64,000 nt of DNA from UBA2988 sp965237965. GTDB taxonomy: Bacteria; Gemmatimonadota; Gemmatimonadetes; Longimicrobiales; Gaopeijiaceae. The translations under genes were made by a program, and so were the position numbers. Positions 41,912-51,668 of this stretch are shown piece by piece; positions within the stretch are counted from its first letter, which is position 1, and the number at the start of each line of letters is the position of its first letter. The DNA lies in the NCBI GenBank assembly GCA_965237965.1, contig CBDEGT010000003.1:868001-932000 (forward strand), in the 5' to 3' direction. The notes below the pieces were generated by a model. The model was not told where the DNA came from and did no database searches. It saw only the letters and a program-made list of their open reading frames with translations.

Positions 41912-43522
41912 TCAGTCTCGCGCGGTGACTGCCCGGAGATGGGCCGGCGTCACCGCACGTTCCACGAGCGCGAGCAACCCGTCCACGAGAATCGCGAGGA
42001 GCGCTGCGGGAACGGCGCCCGAGAGCACGAGCCGTGAGTCGGCAAGCGCGAGACCGGTCACGATGGGGTCGCCGAGCCCGCCCGCGCCGATGAACGCGGC
42101 CAACGTCGCGGCACCCACGGTGATGACCGCCGCGGTACGAACGCCCGCGAGGACGATCGGTGCAGCCAGCGGGAGCCGCACCCACGCCAGCCGCTGCCAC
42201 GGGGTCGCCCCCATGGCTTCGCATGCCTCCACTGCCTCGGGGTCTGCGTCGCGCACGCCGGTGTACGTGTTGCGCGCGATCGGATAGAGCGCGTACAGCC
42301 ATAGCGCGACGAGCGCGGGTTTCACGCCGACGCCCAAGAGGGGAATCATGAAGGCCAGCAGCGCGATGCTCGGGATGGTCTGAACTACACCGAGCGCGCC
42401 CACGACCCACTCGGCGCTCCTACGCGTACGCTCGAGTCCGAGGCCGAGGGGGACAGCGACGAGCACGGCTGCGAGAAGAGCGATGCCCACGAGCTCTAGA
42501 TGCCTCGACGCATGACGCACGGTGTCGGCGCGCCGCGACCAGAAGTACGCCACCAGCCCACCCGTCGGGGAGCCGGAGCGTCGCGCCGCATCGGATTCGT
42601 CTCCCCCTGACGCGTTCGAGGAGGCGAGCCCGAGGTCACGCAGCGCCGCTGCCGCGACAGACGTGATCGGCTCCTGATCCACCTCGATACGACGGTTGTA
42701 CTCACGCATCCGGCGCTCGGCCAGCTGGCCGCTGAGGAGCGTGAGCACCGCCACGACATCGGGGCGCGTCGCGGCCACACGGGGCGACACCACGGCCGCG
42801 GCCTCGTACGGCGGGAAGAAGTTCCGGTCGTCGTCGAGTGTGACGAGACCGTATCTCGCGAGCAGGCCGTCGGTCGAGTACCCGTCGATCACGTCAACCG
42901 CCCGCTCCACAAGCGCGGTGTACTTCACTGCAGGGGCGAGGGGCCGCACCTCGCGCAGCCGGAGGCCGTACTCACGAGTGAGCCCCGGCAGTCCATCGGG
43001 GCGGCCGAGGAAATCGGACGTCAGCCCCCCAACGAGCTCACCGCCGTTTCGCGCCAGATCCGACAGCGTGCGCAGACCCAGGCGCGTTGCAGTTTCGTCG
43101 CGAACGGCAATCGCATAGCCGTTCTGGAAGCCGAGCGGGGGAAGCCAACGTACGCCGAACCTCTCGGTGGACTCACGCTGTACGTGCGCGAAGGTGACAC
43201 GCGGATCGGCCCTCATTTCAGGGGTCAACGAGTCCTGGAGGATCGCCAGCAGGCCGGTCCCGGTGTACTCGGGATAGACGTCGACCGCGTTCGTCTGCAG
43301 AGCACCGAAGGCGATCTCGGTAGCTCCGAGCCCGAGGCGACGCTCCACCGCGATCCCTCGCGACTCCAGGACTTGCGCGAAAAGTTCGGCGAGAAAATAC
43401 GACTCACCGAAGGGCTTCGACGCTACCACGACAGGGTCCGACGCTTCCTGTGCGTGTACTGCCGCCCCAACGGTGAGCGAAAGCAGCAGGAGCCCGTATA
43501 GTGCTCCGCGAAGCGCCCTCAT
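41912..43522 (-). CDS. osmoprotectant/ergothioneine-type ABC importer, binding protein fused to permease
   Basis: 536 aa. Signal peptide (~1-24), then a type OpuAC/EgtU binding domain to ~300 (VVVASKPFGESYFLAELFAQVLE; YPEYTGTGL; DVIDGYSTDGLLARYGLVTLDDD), then a permease domain with about six helices and the EAA loop (EAVEACEAMGATPWQRLAWVRLPLAAP). Fused binding-permease chains occur in the OpuCB/C and EgtUBC families, which take up quaternary amines or ergothioneine. Here the binding domain precedes the permease. The ligand is not certain: the aromatic cage cannot be judged. Overlaps the ATPase gene by 4 bp. Confidence 0.85.
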   Translation of the reverse strand: MRALRGALYGLLLLSLTVGAAVHAQEASDPVVVASKPFGESYFLAELFAQVLESRGIAVERRLGLGATEIAFGALQTNAVDVYPEYTGTGLLAILQDSLTPEMRADPRVTFAHVQRESTERFGVRWLPPLGFQNGYAIAVRDETATRLGLRTLSDLARNGGELVGGLTSDFLGRPDGLPGLTREYGLRLREVRPLAPAVKYTALVERAVDVIDGYSTDGLLARYGLVTLDDDRNFFPPYEAAAVVSPRVAATRPDVVAVLTLLSGQLAERRMREYNRRIEVDQEPITSVAAAALRDLGLASSNASGGDESDAARRSGSPTGGLVAYFWSRRADTVRHASRHLELVGIALLAAVLVAVPLGLGLERTRRSAEWVVGALGVVQTIPSIALLAFMIPLLGVGVKPALVALWLYALYPIARNTYTGVRDADPEAVEACEAMGATPWQRLAWVRLPLAAPIVLAGVRTAAVITVGAATLAAFIGAGGLGDPIVTGLALADSRLVLSGAVPAALLAILVDGLLALVERAVTPAHLRAVTARD

Positions 43523-44280
43523 GCGGGCTTCAGCGCAGCAGCTGTGGCCTCAGCACGCGCGAAGAGCGCTTCCACGTACTCCGTGGCCGGCGCGCGGCGG
43601 AGATCGAGGACCGTTCCCGTCTGCTCGACACGACCGGCGCGCATCACCACGATCGTGTCGGCAAGGCGAGCGGCCTCGGCGAGGTCGTGCGTCACGAGGA
43701 GCGCGGTGAACCCGATCTCCCGTCGTACGAGCGCAAAAGCCTCGTGCGCCTCACCGCGGGAGATGGCGTCGAGCGCACCGAAGGGTTCGTCCAGGAGTAC
43801 GGCTTCCTGGCGAGCGGCAAGCGCTCGGGCGATAGCGGCGCGCTGTCGCTGTCCTCCAGAGAGCTCCCGCGGTAGCCGGGGACCGAAGCGGTCGGCGTCG
43901 AGGCCCACCCGCGCCAGCGCGTCGGCCGCGGCGGCGTCACCGTCGACGGCACCCGTGAGCCTGGGAACGAGCGCCACGTTGCGCAGGATCGTCCAGTGGG
44001 GGAGGAGCCCACCGTGCTGCGGGACGTAGCCGATGCGTCGACGCAGAGCAATCGGGCTCGTCTCACGCACGTCGTCGCCGCCGACGCGCACGGTGCCCGA
44101 GTCGGGTTCGACAAGGCGGTTGAACGAGCGGAGGAGGGTGGTCTTTCCCGAGCCGCTCTCTCCCACGAGGGCGACCATCCCGCCGGCTGGTACGTCGACG
44201 GACACGCCGTCGAGCGCCACCGTGCCGCGGTAGCGATGCACCACGTTCCGGGCTTCGAGGGCGAGGGACACGTCGTTCAA
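43519..44280 (-). CDS. ABC importer ATPase partner of the fused permease
   Basis: 253 aa. Walker A GESGSGKTT, Q-loop YVPQHGG, signature LSGGQRQR, Walker B AVLLDEPFGALD, H-loop LLVTHDLAE. Similar to the OpuCA/EgtUA type but without the CBS pair often found in OpuCA. The start of the fused permease lies in its last codons (ATGA), so one operon. It powers import through the permease at the inner membrane. Confidence 0.9.
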   Translation of the reverse strand: MNDVSLALEARNVVHRYRGTVALDGVSVDVPAGGMVALVGESGSGKTTLLRSFNRLVEPDSGTVRVGGDDVRETSPIALRRRIGYVPQHGGLLPHWTILRNVALVPRLTGAVDGDAAAADALARVGLDADRFGPRLPRELSGGQRQRAAIARALAARQEAVLLDEPFGALDAISRGEAHEAFALVRREIGFTALLVTHDLAEAARLADTIVVMRAGRVEQTGTVLDLRRAPATEYVEALFARAEATAAALKPA

Positions 44281-44471
44281 GGTAGGCCCGGTACCCGGTC
44301 CCGTGACAAGCGGACCGTTTCAACTCCGACGGCCGGCACCTAGAATCCCGGCGGAACCGGCTCGAGCCGTCGCTCGGCCCCGCTGCCTCTGGCGATGGCG
44401 GGCGTCGGCCCAAAGCTCGGGCCCGCAGGCTGCGGCACGGTGCACCGAATCAGCCCACAGGAGACACGTCC

Positions 44472-45002
44472 ATGAGCGAGAACCCCTCGGTATTGGAAGA
44501 CGCGATCGAAGTGCTGGAATTCTCCCGCAAGGGAACGATCGCCGAAGCAGGCAACATCCCCGACGACCGCTGGGACTACCGACCCCATCCGAACGCCAAG
44601 AGCGTCGCCGAGCTCGTGAAACACATGATCCAGGCCGCCGCAATGCTCGTGGGAGAGGCGGCCGATGCGGACGGAGACTTCCAGCGACGTCCCCCCGGCG
44701 AGCATGTGCATGCGCACGCCGGCGACCTTCCCGAGGAGATGACACCGGCGGAGTTGCGCGGCGCTCTGGAGCGTACGCACGACGTCAATCTGAGCAGGAT
44801 CCGCGGTGCAGGCGAGAAGCACATGGCGACCGCCATCCGCCGTTTCGATGGTGGCACGTGGAGCCGTATCACCTACGCGTTCTATGCCGCCTCCCACGAG
44901 GACTACCACCGCGGGCAGCTCGCGACCTACGCTCGTTCGATGGGTCTCGTTCCGGCGCTGACGCGGCAGATCCACGGAACCGAGCGAAGTGACATGCCCT
45001 GA
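44472..45002 (+). CDS. DinB-family protein
   Basis: 176 aa, a full DinB/YfiT-type four-helix bundle. Metal ligands are visible: His in ELVKHMIQAA, and the pair HEDYHRGQL near the end. Core segments SRKGTIAEAGNIPDDRWDYRPHP and ITYAFYAASHEDYHRG are typical. Some family members are thiol-dependent S-transferases; others are of unknown role. Cytosolic, divergent from the ABC operon. The truncated gene at 19017 is a paralogue. Bases 44281-44471 show no gene. Confidence 0.85.
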   Translation: MSENPSVLEDAIEVLEFSRKGTIAEAGNIPDDRWDYRPHPNAKSVAELVKHMIQAAAMLVGEAADADGDFQRRPPGEHVHAHAGDLPEEMTPAELRGALERTHDVNLSRIRGAGEKHMATAIRRFDGGTWSRITYAFYAASHEDYHRGQLATYARSMGLVPALTRQIHGTERSDMP

Positions 45003-45127
45003 AGACGCAACCGGGCGCCGCTCGCCGGCGCCTCCAGGGCTCGGGGTCTGCTCTATTACGATATGTTCACGTCCATGGCGAATCTCACTGCCGATCGGCC
45101 GACCGGAACGCCCGAACACGTGACAGG

Positions 45128-47515
45128 ATGCTGACTGCCGACGCGCGTAGCCGTGGACGAGCGGCTTTTCTCCCTTCGGTCACGGTCCCGATCGCTCTCC
45201 TGGTGGCGAGCGTCCAGCCGGCCCGGGCCCAGTTGATCGGAGAGCCATCGACCGCCGAAACGCCCGAAAAGGCCGCGGTCCCCCGGTTGGAGGTCCCGTC
45301 TCCGAGCACCCAGCGCGACGCGAACGGCGTGATCGACATGAGCACGCTGGACCCGCACGACTTCCGGGCGCTCGCCGTGAGGCTCCCCGAGGGTGTCGCG
45401 CCACGCGTCGACGGGCGCCTGGACGACGACGCGTGGCAGCGCGCTCCCGCCTTCGGTGACTTCACGCAGCGAGATCCCGACGTCGGTGCGCCCTCCACGC
45501 ATCGCACAGCGTTCCGGATCGTCTACGACGATGCCCGCATATACATCGCCATATGGGCGTTCGAGCCCCATGAGGGTGGTGTGATAGCGAGCGAGCTGGA
45601 GCGCGATTCGGGCCTGCGTAAAGGAGACGCGGTCCGGGTCACGTTCGACACCTTCCACGACCACCGAAACCTCTTCTACTTCAGCACCAATCCGCTCGCT
45701 GCCATGAAGGACGCGTTCTCGAGCGACAATGGGAACATGTTGAACTTTGATTGGGACTCGGTATGGGAGGTCCAGACTTCGGTCGACGACGAGGGCTGGT
45801 ACTCCGAGTTCGCGATCCCGCTGAGCCAGCTCCGGTTCCGCGATCGGCCCGATCAAGTGTGGGGTGTCAACGTCATGCGCATCGTCATGCACATTCGAGA
45901 AGAATCCTCGTTCGTACCGCTCCCCCGTGAATGGGGGCCGGGGGCGGGCAGCCGGGCAGAGGGCGGCGGCCTACTACTGGGCCTGGACGAGCTCAAGCCC
46001 CGCCGTCGATTCGAATTCATACCGTTCCTCGCGCCGGGAGTCGTGCGCGATCTCGAAGCAGAGGAACCGACACTGACCGACTGGAGAAGCGAGGTCGGCG
46101 CGGATTTCAGGATCGGCCTGAGCCAGACCACCAGCGCCGATCTGACCTTCAACACCGACTTCGCCCAGGTCGAGGCTGACGAGGAGATCGTCAACCTCAC
46201 CCGCTTCGGCCTACGCTTCCCCGAGAGGCGCAAGTTCTTCACCGAGGGTACGGGCACGTTCGCCTACGGCGCCGAAGACGGAATTATCGGAGGAAGCACC
46301 GACCGCGGGGAGGAGGATGGGTCCCTGTCCCTCTTCTACAGCCGCAGGATCGGCCTCAGCGCCGCCGGCCAGGCGGTCCCGATCCTCGCGGGCGGGCGGC
46401 TGACCGGGAGCCGAGGTGCCTCCACAGTGGGATTGCTCAACGTCCAGACCGACGCCACCAGCTACGTCGACGGCGACCAGACCGTCCGGATCCCGCGGGC
46501 CAACTACACGGTCGCGCGGCTCAAGCGCAACGTGCTCAACTCCTCAAGCGTCGGCCTCATCGCCCTCAATCGACAAGGCTCGGTAGGGGGGAATGCCTAC
46601 AACCGGAGCCTTGGAATCGACGGCGTGTTCACGCTACCAAACAACGTGCGCGTCACCTCGCTGTTCGCGAAGACCTTCTCGCCCGGGATCGAGGGTCGTG
46701 ACCTGGCGGGCGTTCTCAGCGTCGACTGGACCGGAGACCTGTTCGGTCTCCGGGGCAGCCATACCGACATTCAAGAGAACTTCAACGCCGAGATGGGTTT
46801 CATCCCCCGGGTGGACATTCGGCGCACCCGTCTCGGTGCGGGCTGGACACCGCGCCCTGGATGGCCCGGCGTTCGCCAACTCTCGTTCGGCGCCGACCTC
46901 GATTACATCGAGGACCATCAGGGCACGCTTCGAACGCGCGCCCGTGAGCTGAGCTTCTCGCTTCAGCGGAACGACGACTCGAACGTAAACCTGCGCTTGT
47001 CCAACGAGTACGATCTTCTGGACTCGCCCTTCAACATCGGGCCCAATACGGTCGCTCCCGGTGGCTATTCCTTCACCGCGCTCAGTACGGACTTCGGCAC
47101 CGACGACAGCCGGCGGCTCTACGGCGGAGCAGGGGCGGACCTCGGAGGCTATTACGGTGGGCGGCGACTGACTCTGAGCGCGAACCTGAACGTTCTCGCC
47201 CAGAAGACGCTCCTCATCGAGAACAACCTCACCCGCAACCGCATCACGCTTCCGAACAGCCCCAGATACGCTACGACTACGCTCAAGACGCGCGTCACCT
47301 ATTCGGTGTCGCCCACGCTCTTCCTGAAGGCGTTCGTGCAGTACAACGACGACCGGAACCTGACCAACCTGAATCTGCTTCTCTGGTCGATCTACCGGCC
47401 CGGCAGCGACCTGTACATCGTGTACAACCAAGCGTGGGAAACCGGGCTCCCAGGCGGACCGCAGGTGGATAGTCGCTCCCTGTCGATCAAGTTCACCTAC
47501 TGGCTGTCCCGCTAG
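45128..47515 (+). CDS. DUF5916 protein with CBM9-like domain
   Basis: 795 aa, exported (signal ~1-35). Residues ~90-210 look like a family 9 carbohydrate-binding-type sandwich (PRVDGRLDDDAWQRAPAFGDFTQRDP; FRIVYDDARIYIAIWAFEP). From ~240 comes the DUF5916 region: RREWGPGAG-like PREWGPGAGSRAEGGGLLLGL, FNTDFAQVEADEEIVNLTRF, FPERRKFFTEG and outer-membrane strands to the C-terminus (VFVQYNDDRN-like KAFVQYNDDRNLTNLNLLL; FTYWLSR). The family is common in Bacteroidota and Gemmatimonadota and is thought to be an outer-membrane barrel, sometimes linked to proteolysis or carbohydrate binding. Function unproven. Confidence 0.87.
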   Translation: MLTADARSRGRAAFLPSVTVPIALLVASVQPARAQLIGEPSTAETPEKAAVPRLEVPSPSTQRDANGVIDMSTLDPHDFRALAVRLPEGVAPRVDGRLDDDAWQRAPAFGDFTQRDPDVGAPSTHRTAFRIVYDDARIYIAIWAFEPHEGGVIASELERDSGLRKGDAVRVTFDTFHDHRNLFYFSTNPLAAMKDAFSSDNGNMLNFDWDSVWEVQTSVDDEGWYSEFAIPLSQLRFRDRPDQVWGVNVMRIVMHIREESSFVPLPREWGPGAGSRAEGGGLLLGLDELKPRRRFEFIPFLAPGVVRDLEAEEPTLTDWRSEVGADFRIGLSQTTSADLTFNTDFAQVEADEEIVNLTRFGLRFPERRKFFTEGTGTFAYGAEDGIIGGSTDRGEEDGSLSLFYSRRIGLSAAGQAVPILAGGRLTGSRGASTVGLLNVQTDATSYVDGDQTVRIPRANYTVARLKRNVLNSSSVGLIALNRQGSVGGNAYNRSLGIDGVFTLPNNVRVTSLFAKTFSPGIEGRDLAGVLSVDWTGDLFGLRGSHTDIQENFNAEMGFIPRVDIRRTRLGAGWTPRPGWPGVRQLSFGADLDYIEDHQGTLRTRARELSFSLQRNDDSNVNLRLSNEYDLLDSPFNIGPNTVAPGGYSFTALSTDFGTDDSRRLYGGAGADLGGYYGGRRLTLSANLNVLAQKTLLIENNLTRNRITLPNSPRYATTTLKTRVTYSVSPTLFLKAFVQYNDDRNLTNLNLLLWSIYRPGSDLYIVYNQAWETGLPGGPQVDSRSLSIKFTYWLSR

Positions 47516-47583
47516 GGGGCCAGGGCGCTGCCCCTCGGCTCCGACAACGCGGCATTCTACCCCTCCCACCGAATGGACCCCGA

Positions 47584-48681
47584 GTGATACGCCGGCTGTC
47601 GCCCCGCCGATGCGTCGCGGCCCTCCTGGTCGCCGCCGCCTGGGCTCCCTCCCCCGCAGTGGCCCAGCGCAGCGCCGAATTGGAGATCGAACGCAAGAAC
47701 CTGAGGACGACCTCGCGCATCGAGGTATACGACGGCACCGTCCCGGTGCTGCGTGCCGAGCGCGAGCTCGACGATGATCCCTTTCAACGAGTAGGCATCA
47801 GGATCCCCGGCTCTGCTCTGGGTGTGGACGGCTACGTTTCGCTCTTCCTCGAGGACCGCCCCGATCGTACCGATTTCGGCGCTGCGTTCGAGATCGGCCG
47901 TGGTATTCCCATGCTCGGGGGAAGCGTGGAGCGGGGCGACGACCGTTACGCGGGGCTCTACCTGAAACTGCGCAGCCCTGACGCGGAGATCGCGTTCGGT
48001 GGGGGCGACCGCAACGGCAATGCGATCGGCCACGCCGCGCTCTACTTGAAGGGAGCGCGCTGGAGCGCCGCGTTCGGGGGAGCACGCGGATCGCTCGGCG
48101 TGGACCTCGGGCACTTTGCAGCCACCTGGCATCCGACGCAGCGCGGCGCTGCTCCCGGTGCCCGGTTTAGGGCCGATCGCAGAAGTGGCGACCGCTACTA
48201 CACCGAGCTCATGGTGGTCGACCGCGCCAACTTCAACCACTTCACCGTCTGGGGTCAGTTCGGGATGGACCAGTTTCCGCACCGGAAGACGTTCGAGGCG
48301 GTGGGCGACATCACGCGCTACGTGCTGCCGCCGCGCTTACTGCATGAGTACACGTCGGGCGCAGGGGTGCTCACCGGCCGATACGAAGTCACGAATGGAA
48401 TCCGCGAGATCACGCTCGACGCGCGCGTGTTTCCGGTACGCGCGTTCTCGAGGCTGTCGTCGGAGCGCCGGCAGGTCACGCGCACGGGTTTGGCCGGCTA
48501 TATCGTCGGCCGCGTACTGCCCACGATCATGGTCGGCGGGTTCCGGAGGACCCGAGCGGGCACGAACACATGGGTTGGGGAGATCGGCTTCCCCCCGATC
48601 AGCATCTACGCCGAGGCGCCGACACAAGAGGGCGCCCACCCCTACCTGTTCGTCCAATACCGCCAGGAATTGCCTTTCTAG
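47584..48681 (+). CDS. exported beta-rich protein of unknown function
   Basis: 365 aa. Signal peptide RRLSPRRCVAALLVAAAWAPSPAVA, then many short amphipathic strands (YVSLFLEDRPDRTDFGAAF; YAGLYLKLRSPDAEIAFGGG; AGYIVGRVLPTIMVGGFRRT) ending LFVQYRQELPF with a terminal Phe, typical of outer-membrane barrels. No family recognised. It follows the DUF5916 gene by 68 bp in the same direction, so a shared transcript is likely. The GTG start has no clear SD. Confidence 0.65.
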   Translation: MIRRLSPRRCVAALLVAAAWAPSPAVAQRSAELEIERKNLRTTSRIEVYDGTVPVLRAERELDDDPFQRVGIRIPGSALGVDGYVSLFLEDRPDRTDFGAAFEIGRGIPMLGGSVERGDDRYAGLYLKLRSPDAEIAFGGGDRNGNAIGHAALYLKGARWSAAFGGARGSLGVDLGHFAATWHPTQRGAAPGARFRADRRSGDRYYTELMVVDRANFNHFTVWGQFGMDQFPHRKTFEAVGDITRYVLPPRLLHEYTSGAGVLTGRYEVTNGIREITLDARVFPVRAFSRLSSERRQVTRTGLAGYIVGRVLPTIMVGGFRRTRAGTNTWVGEIGFPPISIYAEAPTQEGAHPYLFVQYRQELPF

Positions 48682-48778
48682 CGCACGGACGCTGATCTCG
48701 TCATCGAAGCTCTTGCACCGCTGAGTGCGCACCGCCAAGGTCGTCACCAACCTGCCCTCGTTTCTTTCTGAATCGAGC

Positions 48779-49072
48779 ATGGCCGTGACCATTCCAAACG
48801 CTCAACTGAGGACGCTCACACTGCAGTTGAGCGCGGACGTACGGGCAGGTCGCTACGAGGCCGACATGGACCTCGGGAAGTCGGAGTACCTGGGAGAGTC
48901 CCAAGAGCTGGCAGCCGAGTATCAGGCCCGTGCCCGGCCCATCCTCGAGGTCTACCTGGTTCGCGGCCTGATCACGGAGTCCGAGTTGACGGCGCGAGCG
49001 ACGCTCGGAATCGACTGGAACGTCCTCGCCGATCAGCTCCAGACGCTAGCAGAGATCCTGCTGCTGGACTGA
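48779..49072 (+). CDS. small hypothetical protein
   Basis: 97 aa from ATG 48779 (GTG 48725 is an in-frame alternative). It contains VTIPNAQLRTLTLQLSADVR and ARPILEVYLVRGLITESELTA and is mostly helical. No signal or TM helix. Unrecognised. It stands alone before the PP2C gene; nothing indicates its role. Confidence 0.45.
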   Translation: MAVTIPNAQLRTLTLQLSADVRAGRYEADMDLGKSEYLGESQELAAEYQARARPILEVYLVRGLITESELTARATLGIDWNVLADQLQTLAEILLLD

Positions 49073-49132
49073 CTTCGCGACCGGAGCGCACGAGGCAGTC
49101 GATCCTCGGGTCGAGCCCGCGGAGTCCGGCGA

Positions 49133-50182
49133 ATGTCCTTCTGCCGGCCGAGCACCGATACCACGCTCAACCCAGGCCGCCTTGTTCCCGGGTCGGCTGC
49201 GTCCTATCTGTATATACCTGGCCAGAAGACTCTCGTCTCCCCATTGAGCTCGTCGAGATTGCGCCTCGACCTCGCATCTGAGTCCGTTCAGGGGCGCCGC
49301 CCCTACAACGAGGACTCTTTCCTCACGGAGACCCTCGACGACGGTCGTGTCCTCCTGGCGGTCGCGGACGGAATGGGCGGCCACGCAGCCGGAGAGGTCG
49401 CGAGTGCGCTGGCGCTGGAGGTGCTCCGCGAATCCGTCACGTCCGGTGAAACACTCGACGAGGGATGCCGGCGGGCCAATCGGCGAGTCCACGCGAAGGC
49501 AGGCTCCGAGCCCGGTAAGCAGGGGATGGGTACGACGCTGGTCACCGCGCTGGTCGAGGGAAACGAATTCCTGATCGCCAACGTGGGGGACAGCCGTGCC
49601 TACCTGGTCACTTCGGACGGCTTCCGCCAGATCACCGACGATCACTCGTTCGTCGCCGAGGCGGTCAAGCGCGGTCAGCCCGAAGCCGAAGCGCTCGAGT
49701 CGCCCTGGAAGGACGTACTGACCCGATCGATCGGCATCGACGCAGAGGTGGAGGTGGACCTTTTCGGCCCCGTCCGGCTCGAAGAGGACACGGCCGTGCT
49801 CCTCTGCTCCGACGGCCTCTTCAAGGCACTGGACGAGGGACGACTCTTCGAGTCGTTCGCCACCTCGACCGACGCGAAGGACGCCGCGAGTGCGCTGGTG
49901 TCGGCAGCGTACGATGCGGGTAGCGACGACAACATCACCTTGGTCGTGGCGGAGCAAGGACGGGTGCCACGACGGACGCCCGCGCCAGCCGGCCAGGGAA
50001 GCACCCAGGGGGGTGCGGCGACGCTCCGAATGGAGCCGCTCGACTCACCGATACCGGAGGATGCTCCGAGCTACACTCCCGACCCGCCGCGGCCAGCGCG
50101 GGCTTTCGGACCACTCGCGATCGCGACCCTGCTGGCGTTCCTAGCCGTGGCGGCTACCGCAGTGCTGCTCCTCGCTCGCTGA
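49133..50182 (+). CDS. membrane-anchored PP2C-type serine/threonine phosphatase
   Basis: 349 aa. PP2C (PPM) domain about 40-270 with all metal-site motifs: GRRPYNEDSF, VADGMGGHAAGE, GMGTTLV, NVGDSRAYL, TDDHSF, LLCSDGLF and GSDDNITLVV. A proline-rich linker leads to one C-terminal helix (LAIATLLAFLAVAATAVLLL), so the catalytic domain is likely cytosolic and tail-anchored. Such phosphatases reverse Hanks-type kinases. Start uncertain: homologues begin near LRLDLAS, ~40 residues in. Convergent with an FHA gene 4 bp away, a usual partner in kinase signalling. Confidence 0.88.
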   Translation: MSFCRPSTDTTLNPGRLVPGSAASYLYIPGQKTLVSPLSSSRLRLDLASESVQGRRPYNEDSFLTETLDDGRVLLAVADGMGGHAAGEVASALALEVLRESVTSGETLDEGCRRANRRVHAKAGSEPGKQGMGTTLVTALVEGNEFLIANVGDSRAYLVTSDGFRQITDDHSFVAEAVKRGQPEAEALESPWKDVLTRSIGIDAEVEVDLFGPVRLEEDTAVLLCSDGLFKALDEGRLFESFATSTDAKDAASALVSAAYDAGSDDNITLVVAEQGRVPRRTPAPAGQGSTQGGAATLRMEPLDSPIPEDAPSYTPDPPRPARAFGPLAIATLLAFLAVAATAVLLLAR

Positions 50183-50185
50183 CGA

Positions 50186-50902
50186 TCAGGAACCAGCCAG
50201 GTCCCCCACGAAGGTCAGCTTCACCCCGCTCATCTCCACGACGTCCCCGTCTTTGAGGCGGGCCTTCCTGGCCGCCGACCCGCCTACCCTCATCTTCCCG
50301 AGCAACGCCAGGTTCCTGATCTCGCACCCCTTGTCCTTGCGGATGACCAAGAGGTGATGCTTGGGACCCTTTGGGACCCGGACGTCGCACAGGTCGTCCG
50401 TTCCGATCAGTACTGCGGATGCGTCCGTGAAGTGGTGCGTGCCCTTCTGCCCACCCGACTCCCATTCGATGTGCGCGCGCCGCTGCTTGGAGTAGTCGTC
50501 GAGGAGCTTCGTCACCTCGTGGGCCTTGATCTGCATCGTGCCCTGATGCTCGTCCGTGGGCGCGCGCGGCGGCGCGGCGGAGGCCTGGGGTGCGGCGGCT
50601 ACGGTCTTCTCGAACAGGATCGAGAACTTGCCGATGCCGATCTCGTCACCGGCCTTGAGCGGTCGGGTCGACGCGATGCGGTCACCGTTCAGGAACGTTC
50701 CGTTCGCGGAACCGAGATCCGTCACGGTCCAACCGTCCCCCTCCTTTCGCAGCTCGGCCTGGGCGCGTGACACGGAGGGGTTGTCGATGATGATGTCCAT
50801 CCCCGCTTCCCGACCGATGCGAACCGTCGTCTGATCGAGATCGTAGACCTGCATCGGCTTGCGACCGAGCACGAGCGTTAGCTGGGGCATGTTCCGCGCC
50901 AC
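50186..50902 (-). CDS. FHA-domain protein with altered first FHA motif
   Basis: 238 aa. FHA 1 about 20-90: VRIGREAGMDIIIDNPSVSRAQAEL, then DLGSANGTFLNGDRI. The usual SRxH is SRAQ, so a residue normally needed for phosphothreonine binding is missing. A second FHA-like part (~150-235: VLIGTDDLCDVRVP, HHLLVIRKDKGCEIRNL, LKDGDVVEMSGVKLTFVG) is degenerate. Cytosolic. Close to the PP2C gene and to a truncated membrane gene, suggesting part of a phospho-signalling cluster whose kinase is not in the window. Confidence 0.82.
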   Translation of the reverse strand: MARNMPQLTLVLGRKPMQVYDLDQTTVRIGREAGMDIIIDNPSVSRAQAELRKEGDGWTVTDLGSANGTFLNGDRIASTRPLKAGDEIGIGKFSILFEKTVAAAPQASAAPPRAPTDEHQGTMQIKAHEVTKLLDDYSKQRRAHIEWESGGQKGTHHFTDASAVLIGTDDLCDVRVPKGPKHHLLVIRKDKGCEIRNLALLGKMRVGGSAARKARLKDGDVVEMSGVKLTFVGDLAGS

Positions 50903-50997
50903 CTCCCGGAGCGTTTGACCTTGGGCAGATTATGCCCTGTGTCGCGATCCTCTGTCCAGAAACAGTCGTTCGGGCGTGGGCCGGGAGCCAAGTAGAC

Positions 50998-51639
50998 TCA
51001 GACCGCGCCGGGAGTCGCCAGACAGCGGGGGTGATCCGGCACCAGCACCAGGCACGCCCGCGCGAGCTCCTGCGCCTGCTCGGCGTTCCCCTCCGCGAGC
51101 GCGGCCTCGGCGTCCCACGCCATCCGCTCCGCGACCTTCCGGAGCAGCGACCTCGCTTCCTCATTCTCCCAATCGAGGGCCGCCGCGCGCTCCGCGTACG
51201 CGCGCACGTCGTCGCCGTCGAACCCGTAGTAGCGCGTCAGGGCCTGCGCGGATGCAGCGCGCGTGATCAACCTGTCCACCTCCAGCGAGGCGTCCACATC
51301 CACCCCGGCCGCTCGCATCACACCGACCGTGCCGGGAATGGACTCGACCGGCAGCGACACCCGAAAGGGGGAGCCCGGCAGCGGCCCCCCGTCCAGACTG
51401 CCCTCGATTCCCCCCTCGGTGACACGCGCGCTGGCGATGCGCCCCTCGCTCGCGAGCGCGCTCAACTCGGCCACTTCGAGCGTCCGGCCCCAGGGTCGGA
51501 GGACCAGAGCGACGGCCGCGACCAGGAGCACGGCGACCGCGGACGCAGCGAGGACCGGCCGTCGCAGGAGGCCCGCGCCGAGCCCGCCACGGCGCGGACT
51601 CGTGACCAGCGTCACATCGCGGAACGCCCCGGCGGAGAG
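50998..51639 (-). pseudogene. TM plus helical-repeat protein, 5' end cut by IS256 copy 4
   Basis: The frame is open to the IS end (…LSAGAFRDV then TLVTSPRRGG). It has one helix (VLAASAVAVLLVAAVALVL), a beta-rich region (GRIASARVTEGGIEGSL; VSLPVESIPGTVGV) and TPR-like helices (AERAALDWENEEARSLLRKV; EAALAEGNAEQAQELARACL). It could be the C-terminus of a kinase or an FHA-system partner. ATG 51615 can start a 205-aa product, but homologous start sequence is not evident. Confidence 0.5.
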
Positions 51640-51668
51640 GAGGTTGGGTCAATAGGTGTGTAAACGTA

